DNA of 5,110 bases from JAAYVZ01 sp035403265 (GTDB lineage Bacteria > Acidobacteriota > Thermoanaerobaculia > Thermoanaerobaculales > Thermoanaerobaculaceae), in assembly GCA_035403265.1 (NCBI GenBank), contig DAONEV010000313.1, positions 1-5,110 of the forward strand, given 5' to 3'. The notes under the pieces were generated by a model, which had not been told where the DNA came from, ran no database searches, and saw only the letters and a program-made list of their open reading frames with translations. Positions 1 to 5,110 of the stretch are shown one piece after another (within the stretch, counting starts at the first letter, position 1; the number at the start of each line of letters is the position of its first letter). The position numbers were made by a program, and so were the translations under genes.

Positions 1-1712
1 TCTACTGCGAGTGGTCAACGAACGAGAAGGTGGCGGTCGACGTCGCTGCCGGAGCTGCCTACGCCGGCCGCCGGGCGCTGGCGACCATGAAGCACGTAGG
101 CCTCAACGTCGCCGCTGACTCCTTCTTCTACGTCTCCTTCACCGGTACGGAGGCGGGCCTGGTCATCGTCTCGGCCGACGACCCGGCGATGCACTCGTCC
201 CAGAACGAGCAGGACAACCGGCGCTTCGCCCAGTTTGCCCGCGTCCCGTGCCTGGACCCATCCGACTCCCAGGAGTGCAAGGACTTCACGATCCTCGCCT
301 TCGAGCTTTCCGAGCGATTCGACTCGCCGGTCATGCTTCGCACCACTACCCGGATCAACCACTCGGCCACCCCGGTCGAGCTCGGCGAACGCGTGGAGGT
401 CGCTCCGAAGCACGAGAAGTTCCCGCGCAACCCCGAGAAGTACGTCATGGTGCCGGCGCACGCCCGTCGGCGCCACCCGCTCGTGGAGCAGCGCGTCCTC
501 GACGTGGCCGCTTGGGCGGAGAAGGCCGGCATCAACCGCATCGAGTGGCGCGACCGCAAGGTCGGCATCATCACCGGAGGGGTGGCCTATCAGTATGCGC
601 GGGAGATTGTCCCTGGTGCCTCGGTCCTCAAGCTGGGGATGGTGTACCCGGTGCCGGCCCAGCTCATCCGCACCTTCGCGGCTGGCGTTGAGCGCCTCGT
701 CGTCATGGAGGAGCTGGATCCGGTGATCGAGGAGCAGGTCCGCCTCCTGGGCCTGCCGTGCGAGGGAAAGTCGATTTTCCCGATTTGCGGCGAGCTGGAT
801 CCCACGCTCGTCCGTCGCGTCGGGTTCGCCGCCGGGCTGCCCGTGGACCACGATCCCCGCGCCGTGCCCACCATCGAGAAGCCGGAGCTCCCTGCCCGGC
901 CGCCGGTGCTCTGCGCCGGATGTCCGCACCGCGGCGTCTTCCAGCTCCTCTCCAAGAAGCGGGTCCCGGTCACGGGAGACATCGGCTGCTACACCCTGGG
1001 CCTGCTGCCGCCGCTCTCCGCCATTCACACTTGCGGCTGCATGGGCGCCGGCATCGGCGTCGCCCACGGCGCCGCCAAGGCCGGAATCGGCGAGCGAATG
1101 GTGGCGGTGATCGGCGACTCGACGTTCTACCACACCGGGTTGCCGGCGCTCGCCAACGTCGCCTACAACAACGCCAACATCCTGACCATCATCCTCGACA
1201 ACCGCACCACCGCAATGACCGGCCACCAGCCCAACCCCGGCACCGGCATGACGCTTCAGAAGAGCCCGTCCGAGCAGATCGAGCTGGAGCCCCTTGTCCG
1301 CGCCCTGGGCATCAAGCACGTCATCACCATCGATGCCTACGACATCGACGAGGTGGAGAAGTCCTACACCGAGCTCATGGCTTTCAACGAGCCGGCGGTG
1401 CTCATCGCCAGGCGCCCCTGCATCCTGCTGCCCGAGATCCGCAAGCAGTGGGTGCCCTTGAAGGTCCTCGAACAGAAGTGCACCGGCTGCGGCGTCTGCT
1501 TCCGCATCGGTTGCCCTGCCATCCTCAAGAGCAGCGAGATGGCCGCCGGCACCTCGAAGCCCATGGCGCTCATCGACGTCACCCTCTGCACCGGCTGCGA
1601 GGTCTGCGCGCAGGTGTGCCCGTTCGACGCCATCATGACCCGCGACCAGATGCGCCTGGCCGAGGAGGAGAGCCACGCCGGCTGCGCCCCCGTCACCCCG
1701 GAGAGGAGCTGA
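1..1712 (+). CDS. iorA: Indolepyruvate:ferredoxin oxidoreductase, alpha subunit (5' partial)
   Basis: Catalytic subunit of the cytosolic enzyme that converts aryl pyruvates (indolepyruvate, phenylpyruvate, hydroxyphenylpyruvate) plus CoA to aryl-acetyl-CoA and CO2, reducing ferredoxin. The frame is open from base 3 and family-like residues (EWSTNEK, 9-29) lie upstream of the GTG at 30, so that GTG is not the start; roughly 50 N-terminal residues are missing to the left and 569 are visible. The pyrimidine domain holds the NEK glutamate expected to contact thiamine diphosphate and the family block DDPAMHSSQNEQDNR (177-221). The cofactor domain has CAGCPHRG (912-935), GDIGCYTLG (975-1001) and the diphosphate/metal motif GDSTFYHTG followed by LDN about 26 residues later (1113-1202). 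Two iron-sulfur motifs end the protein: C-x2-C-x2-C-x4-C-P (1479-1517) and C-x2-C-x2-C-x3-C-P (1587-1622). All key residues appear present. iorB follows at once. The main alternative, a related 2-oxoacid:ferredoxin oxidoreductase with different substrate preference, cannot be excluded; the family is near certain. Confidence 0.96.
   Translation, partial: YCEWSTNEKVAVDVAAGAAYAGRRALATMKHVGLNVAADSFFYVSFTGTEAGLVIVSADDPAMHSSQNEQDNRRFAQFARVPCLDPSDSQECKDFTILAFELSERFDSPVMLRTTTRINHSATPVELGERVEVAPKHEKFPRNPEKYVMVPAHARRRHPLVEQRVLDVAAWAEKAGINRIEWRDRKVGIITGGVAYQYAREIVPGASVLKLGMVYPVPAQLIRTFAAGVERLVVMEELDPVIEEQVRLLGLPCEGKSIFPICGELDPTLVRRVGFAAGLPVDHDPRAVPTIEKPELPARPPVLCAGCPHRGVFQLLSKKRVPVTGDIGCYTLGLLPPLSAIHTCGCMGAGIGVAHGAAKAGIGERMVAVIGDSTFYHTGLPALANVAYNNANILTIILDNRTTAMTGHQPNPGTGMTLQKSPSEQIELEPLVRALGIKHVITIDAYDIDEVEKSYTELMAFNEPAVLIARRPCILLPEIRKQWVPLKVLEQKCTGCGVCFRIGCPAILKSSEMAAGTSKPMALIDVTLCTGCEVCAQVCPFDAIMTRDQMRLAEEESHAGCAPVTPERS
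1701..1708 (+). promoter_or_regulatory. Ribosome binding site of iorB
   Basis: GAGAGGAG lies 7 nt before the ATG at 1716 and overlaps the last codons of iorA. It supports that ATG as the iorB start and translation of iorB from the iorA transcript. The operon promoter must lie left of the window. Confidence 0.75.
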
Positions 1713-1715
1713 GCC

Positions 1716-2312
1716 ATGGTCGACCGTTCGTCGTATTCGTTCGTACTGGTGGGTGTTGGTGGCCAGGGCACTCTCCTGGCGAGCAACATTCTCGCCGAGG
1801 TGGGGCTGGCGGCCGGATTCGACGCCAAGAAGTCAGAGGTGCACGGCATGGCGCAGCGTGGCGGCAGCGTTCTTTCCCACGTGCGGTGGGACCGCGAGCG
1901 CGTCTACTCGCCGCTGGTCGGGACGGGCGAGGCCGACGTGCTGCTCTCGTTCGAGAAGATGGAAGCCATCCGCTTCGCCGAACTGGTCCGCAAGGGCGGC
2001 ACCGTGGTCGTCAATGACATGTCAGTGGTGCCGGTGACGGTCTCCTCGGGGAAGGGCGTCTACCCGGCCGACGAGCACCTGAGCCGCATCTTCGGTGCGC
2101 TCGAGGCCCACCTGATCATGGTGCCCGGCGAGAAGCTGGCTCTGGAAGCCGGCACCGTCAAGGCCGCGAACGTGGTGCTGCTCGGGGCCATCTCGAAGCT
2201 CCTGCCCCTTCCCGAGGACGTGTGGTGGCAATGCCTGTCCCAGAGGATTCCGCCGAAGTTCCTCGAGATCAACCACAAGGCGTTCGCTCTGGGGCGCGCC
2301 GCAGCCGACTGA
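1716..2312 (+). CDS. iorB: Indolepyruvate:ferredoxin oxidoreductase, beta subunit
   Basis: Small subunit of the same enzyme, 198 residues, matching the usual size of about 200. It belongs to the pyruvate ferredoxin/flavodoxin oxidoreductase gamma-type family and completes the active complex with IorA. Visible family signatures are a glycine-rich GVGGQGT (residues 13-19), SEVHGMAQRGGSV (40-52), GTVKAANVVLLGA (146-158) and the C-terminal FLEINHKAFALG (182-193). It has one cysteine (173) and no iron-sulfur motif, as expected, because the clusters sit in the large subunit. The ATG is 3 nt after the iorA stop and is preceded by a purine-rich GAGAGGAG ribosome site inside the end of iorA, so the two are co-transcribed and probably translationally coupled. 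The gene is intact, with codon use like its neighbours. Nothing follows it on this strand: the next gene converges on it. Confidence 0.96.
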   Translation: MVDRSSYSFVLVGVGGQGTLLASNILAEVGLAAGFDAKKSEVHGMAQRGGSVLSHVRWDRERVYSPLVGTGEADVLLSFEKMEAIRFAELVRKGGTVVVNDMSVVPVTVSSGKGVYPADEHLSRIFGALEAHLIMVPGEKLALEAGTVKAANVVLLGAISKLLPLPEDVWWQCLSQRIPPKFLEINHKAFALGRAAAD

Positions 2313-2329
2313 GGCCAGTCAACGACCGA

Positions 2330-4210
2330 TCAGGTCTCGCAGAGCGGGGTCAAGATTCGCATCTCGTAGTCGTCGAGGCTGGCGAATGTCGTGAATCGGC
2401 TGCCTTCGGCCATGAGGCTGGACGGCCACAGGATCGCGCCGGAGAGGCGCGAGATCCCGGTCACCAGCTCGCGGAAGGCCGCCATCGGGTTGAGATCGGG
2501 CCGGTTGAGGATGCGCCGCGGGTCGAACTCGCTCGAACGTAGTCGAAGAACCTTCGTCGGCATTCCCGCCTCGGGCTTGAGCAGCAGGTCGATGACGAGG
2601 AAGGGACGAGGCTGCTCGGAGATCCCCGCCACTGCGACACCTCGCAGCACCGAGAACGGCAGGAGCTCGGTGCCCCCCGCCCCGGCATGTAGCATCAGAC
2701 CGTCCTCCTGCACCGAGATGAGGCCCGACTCCTCGAGGTCGTAGGGCGTGCCCAGGTAGGGTGTCGAGACCGGTCGAGCCACCACGATCGGAGGAGGAGG
2801 CGGCAGCGGCACAGTTCGGGGCACCGGAGCCTCCAGCGGAGCCGGGGCGGCCGGTAGCGGAGTGGGGACCGCGGGCTCGACTCCCTGGGCCTCCAGCCTG
2901 CGGGCCGCCTTCTCGGCCAGAAGACCAGCGGCGCGGTCGCCGGCGAGCTGTTGGAGGACGGCGACGGCTCCACCTGGGTCGACCCCGTCGAGGGCGGCCG
3001 CAAGGCGCCACCTCAACGACCCCGGGCCGCCTTCGCCAGCCTCGGCCACCAGCTCCCGCCAGTGCTCCAGCGCCGTCGCCGGCTGGTTGCGCTTGAGGGC
3101 ATCGTCGATCACACGCGACACATGCTCGACACCCCCGGCTGCCTGGCCTTCCGCGACGAAGCACTGCCACATCGCCAGGTTGGCGTCCGGATGTCGCGGC
3201 TCGTCAACGAGGACGCCAGCGAGCACATCCCGTGCCCTGGCGAAGCTGCCCTGGTGCATGAGGTCCATCCCCGCATCGAGAGCCGGGTGCTGGCTAACCG
3301 AGATCTTGGCCTCGATGCCGGGTGCGATGAACTTCTCCTCGACGTGCAGAGCCCTCACCGCAAGCGCCACCCCTGCTCCAAAGAGGAACCCACCGATATG
3401 CGCCCAGTAGGCCACGCCTCCGTGCCCCTCGGTGTCCAGCCCCGCGAAGAAGACGTTCTGGAACAGCCAGAGTGGGAGCATGAGCCACGCTGGAGCGTTG
3501 AAGGTACCCCGGAAGATGAAGCCAAACCAGTAGAAGAAACGGATCCTTACGGTGGCATAGCGGACGAGGAACGCGCCCATGACGCCGGCGATGGCCCCGG
3601 AGGCGCCGCCGAGCGGCATCTGCGAGCCCGGGAACGCCAGGACGTGGGCGCCCGCGGCCACCACTCCCGAGAGGAGATAGAGCGAGGAGAAGAGCGGCCT
3701 TCCAAACGCGTCCTCCACGAAGGGGCCCGACAACCACAGAATCAGCATGTTGCCGATCAGGTGCAGCCATCCCCCGTGGATGAACATGGAGGTCAGGAAG
3801 GCCATGGGCGTCGGATGGGCCGGGATGAGCCCCCAGCGCCTGAAGGGATGCCGATCCACTGCTTCCCGGAGCCGCTGCACGAGGTGCGAGAGCTCCTGCT
3901 CCTCCTGCTCACGGTCCATCGCTGTCTCGGGGGTCTTCCCCGCGGTCGTTCGGAGCACCTCGACCATGGCGTCGGAACGTTCCCTCGCGATCGGGCTGGC
4001 ATCCACCGCCTTGAGCTCCTGGGGCAGCTCCAGGTAGGGATGCTCGTGCCAGTAGCGGGCGACGTCGGCGAGGCGCGCCTCGATTTCCGCCTGGTTGCCG
4101 GCGCCCAGCCCGGTCACGAGAAAGATCACGACATTCGTGACGACCAGCATGATCGAGATCCACGGCCAGCGCCGGACCGTGTCCTGTTCAAGCCCGATGG
4201 GTATGAGCAT
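2330..4210 (-). CDS. Rhomboid-family intramembrane serine protease with long TPR-like and C-terminal extension
   Basis: Membrane protease of 626 residues predicted to cut substrates within the bilayer; substrate unknown. Residues 1-290 are the rhomboid core: a first membrane helix (about 15-36), a long charged loop (37-134), then HGGWLHLIGNM (145-155), whose H150 and N154 match the oxyanion residues of GlpG, GGASG with catalytic Ser204 (codon 3599-3601), and AHIGG with catalytic His271 (codon 3398-3400). About six membrane helices are visible, ending near 287, so the protein looks active. After the core come helical TPR-like repeats (about 303-440), a proline/alanine-rich linker (445-485, with a run of five prolines) and a beta-rich end domain (about 485-626) that I do not recognise. 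Bacterial core rhomboids are usually 200-300 residues, so the extension more than doubles it. The ATG is supported by GAGGA 9 nt upstream. The gene lies tail-to-tail with iorB, 17 nt between stops, so no functional link is implied. Rhomboid assignment is secure; the role of the extension is open. Confidence 0.93.
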   Translation of the reverse strand: MLIPIGLEQDTVRRWPWISIMLVVTNVVIFLVTGLGAGNQAEIEARLADVARYWHEHPYLELPQELKAVDASPIARERSDAMVEVLRTTAGKTPETAMDREQEEQELSHLVQRLREAVDRHPFRRWGLIPAHPTPMAFLTSMFIHGGWLHLIGNMLILWLSGPFVEDAFGRPLFSSLYLLSGVVAAGAHVLAFPGSQMPLGGASGAIAGVMGAFLVRYATVRIRFFYWFGFIFRGTFNAPAWLMLPLWLFQNVFFAGLDTEGHGGVAYWAHIGGFLFGAGVALAVRALHVEEKFIAPGIEAKISVSQHPALDAGMDLMHQGSFARARDVLAGVLVDEPRHPDANLAMWQCFVAEGQAAGGVEHVSRVIDDALKRNQPATALEHWRELVAEAGEGGPGSLRWRLAAALDGVDPGGAVAVLQQLAGDRAAGLLAEKAARRLEAQGVEPAVPTPLPAAPAPLEAPVPRTVPLPPPPPIVVARPVSTPYLGTPYDLEESGLISVQEDGLMLHAGAGGTELLPFSVLRGVAVAGISEQPRPFLVIDLLLKPEAGMPTKVLRLRSSEFDPRRILNRPDLNPMAAFRELVTGISRLSGAILWPSSLMAEGSRFTTFASLDDYEMRILTPLCET

Positions 4211-4215
4211 GCGAG

Positions 4216-4224
4216 GCTTCCTCG
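4216..4224 (-). promoter_or_regulatory. Ribosome binding site of the rhomboid gene, inside a small hairpin
   Basis: Read on the minus strand, GAGGA (part of 4219-4223) lies about 9 nt before the ATG at 4210 and fixes that start. The bases CGAGG and CCTCG (4220-4224 and 4212-4216) form a perfect 5-bp stem with a 3-nt loop that would partly cover the site. The ribosome site is likely; any control by the hairpin is speculation. Confidence 0.5.
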
Positions 4225-4230
4225 ACGCCT

Positions 4231-4259
4231 ATCCTACCTGCAAGTCGCCCGCGTGGCGA
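4231..4259 (-). promoter_or_regulatory. Weak sigma-70-like promoter candidate for the rhomboid gene
   Basis: On the minus strand TCGCCA (4254-4259, 4 of 6 matches to the -35 consensus) and TAGGAT (4231-4236, 4 of 6 to the -10) are 17 nt apart. Transcription would begin near 4224 and leave a short leader before the ATG at 4210. Matches this weak arise by chance, but the 145-nt gap from the upstream gene leaves room for an own promoter. Confidence 0.25.
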
Positions 4260-4274
4260 GTCCCGGCCCGGAGG

Positions 4275-4298
4275 ATCAGCGTATCAGCTCGTCAGCTC
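4275..4298. repeat. Three imperfect 8-bp direct repeats upstream of the rhomboid gene
   Basis: ATCAGCGT, ATCAGCTC and GTCAGCTC follow one another at 4275, 4283 and 4291, sharing TCAGC with an exact 8-bp period. They lie in the noncoding gap, about 16 nt upstream of the candidate -35 box. They could be a regulator site or simply local duplication. The repeat is visible; a function is not shown. Confidence 0.4.
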
Positions 4299-4355
4299 CC
4301 CCGCCCTCGCGAACCAGGTTAGCTGCGTGACCACCTGATCCTCTCTACCGCTGAC

Positions 4356-5110
4356 TCACCGAATGGGCGGGGGAGGAAGCTCCCAGGTCAGGAGCGACGG
4401 CATCGTCGGGTCGCCGACGAGGTCGCGCAAGCGCTCGTCGCCGCCTGGCAGGCGCAGCCTGGCGCCGCCGTCGGCGCGTGGCTCGATCTCGACCTTGAGT
4501 CGAAGGGTCTTCAGGGCCGCCTCCACCTCCGGCACCTCGCCGAGCGTCCGGGGGTACGAGCCGCGGTCGAGGGCGTGCTGCCTCAGAGCCAAGGCGGCAC
4601 GGGCGAACGACCGTCCCGCCTCGACGATCTGGACGCGTCCAGCCGTACCGAGCGTTCCGGCCAGGGCAACCGGTGCGAGCTCCGGGAGACTGGCCGCGGC
4701 CGCGACCGGCGCGAGCAGCGGCTGGTCGACGTCATGCGCCGCGGCGCGGACCTCGTCGAGCGACCGCGCCAGGTAAAGGTCGAAGTACACCAGGTCGCCC
4801 AGCCAGCTCGCGAAGGTCTGGATCGAGGGCTCGCCAGACGAACGCAAGGCGCGCAGGCGATCGACCTGGCCACGCAGGGTCCGGAAGAAGGCTTGCCGCA
4901 GGTCGACGGTCGGCAGCAGGACCTCGGGCCCTGCCCGGGCAAGGCGGTCGGCAACCCTGGACGAAACACCCCGCATGAGGAGCAGATGCTCGATGTTCTC
5001 GACCATCAGCCCGACCAGCACGGGCTGGGTCTGACTCTCCATCTCCAGTCCCGTCGCCAAACGCAGGAGGATACCCGTGGCCTGGGCAAACCGATCGGCA
5101 TCGGCCTGCT
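4356..5110 (-). CDS. Unrecognised, mostly helical protein (5' partial, runs off the right edge)
   Basis: C-terminal 250 residues of a protein I cannot name. The frame is open to the window edge. The TTG at 5060 is an unlikely start because nothing purine-rich precedes it (the upstream bases read ATCCTCCTGCG) and the helical pattern continues through it. The visible part is alpha-helical and rich in Ala, Leu and Arg, without a clear membrane span or Cys/His metal motif. Near the end, a helix with RQHALDRGSYPRTLGEV (within 4533-4598) is followed by a short charged beta-like stretch and a C-terminal PPPPIR. A helix ending in G-x-YP-x-x-L before a small C-terminal region is a pattern I associate with uncharacterised proteins of Acidobacteriota, Planctomycetota and Myxococcota, often with an N-terminal membrane anchor; here that part would be outside the window. 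It shares its strand with the rhomboid gene, 145 nt downstream, and might be co-transcribed. The coding call is good; the function is unknown. Confidence 0.72.
   Translation of the reverse strand, partial: QADADRFAQATGILLRLATGLEMESQTQPVLVGLMVENIEHLLLMRGVSSRVADRLARAGPEVLLPTVDLRQAFFRTLRGQVDRLRALRSSGEPSIQTFASWLGDLVYFDLYLARSLDEVRAAAHDVDQPLLAPVAAAASLPELAPVALAGTLGTAGRVQIVEAGRSFARAALALRQHALDRGSYPRTLGEVPEVEAALKTLRLKVEIEPRADGGARLRLPGGDERLRDLVGDPTMPSLLTWELPPPPIR

Noticed and set aside
30..32. GTG as the start codon of iorA
   Set aside because: The same frame is open to base 3 and encodes the conserved EWSTNEK block upstream of this GTG, so the gene is cut by the window edge and does not begin here.
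15..1676. A 553-codon open frame on the minus strand lying across all of iorA
   Set aside because: The plus strand encodes an unmistakable IorA with every cofactor motif. The antisense frame gives a low-complexity Gly/Asp/Val/Arg-rich product of the kind produced opposite GC-rich genes, with no domain pattern.
2307..2320. A 5-bp inverted repeat (GACTG and CAGTC around AGGC) at the iorB stop as a terminator shared by the two convergent genes
   Set aside because: The stem is short and no T-run follows on either strand, so it does not meet the pattern of an intrinsic terminator. Termination between these genes may be factor-dependent or lie within coding sequence.
2951..4330. A 459-codon open frame on the plus strand across the rhomboid gene
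   Set aside because: It is antisense to the catalytic and membrane segments of the rhomboid, gives an Arg/His/Pro-rich product with no recognisable fold, and overlaps the rhomboid's own leader.
4315..4337. CAGGT/ACCTG inverted repeat after the stop of the right-hand gene as a terminator
   Set aside because: Only 5 bp with a 13-nt loop and no T-run on the minus strand; likely chance.

Overview
This is a GC-rich (about two-thirds G+C by eye) bacterial chromosome segment, densely coding, with a protein-coding layout and no sign of mobile elements, CRISPR arrays or RNA genes. It contains two complete genes (iorB and a rhomboid protease) and two genes cut by the window edges (iorA at the left, an unrecognised gene at the right). 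Protein style points to a Myxococcota/Acidobacteriota-like or other 'deltaproteobacterial' lineage: the rhomboid N-terminus (MLIPIG..., then RRWPW) and the YPRTLGEV-type helix of the last gene resemble proteins I associate with those groups. This taxonomic guess is inference only. An unfused, two-subunit indolepyruvate:ferredoxin oxidoreductase suggests anaerobic or facultative amino-acid metabolism.

Left half, plus strand (1-2312): iorA (5' truncated) and iorB form a tight operon with 3 nt between stop and start. The large subunit carries the thiamine diphosphate sites and two C-terminal [4Fe-4S] motifs; the small subunit is the gamma-domain-type partner. Together they oxidatively decarboxylate aryl pyruvates from aromatic amino acids to aryl-acetyl-CoA, passing electrons to ferredoxin.

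Right half, minus strand (2330-5110): a 626-residue rhomboid intramembrane serine protease, with the complete catalytic apparatus and a long C-terminal extension (TPR-like helices, proline-rich linker, beta-rich end domain), lies tail-to-tail with iorB with only 17 nt between stop codons. Upstream of it on the same strand, after a 145-nt gap holding a weak promoter candidate and a short 8-bp-period repeat, is the 3' part of a mostly helical protein of unknown function that runs off the right edge.

I see no clearly new biological system here. The most interesting object is the multi-domain rhomboid protein; the rest is ordinary metabolism or unresolved.
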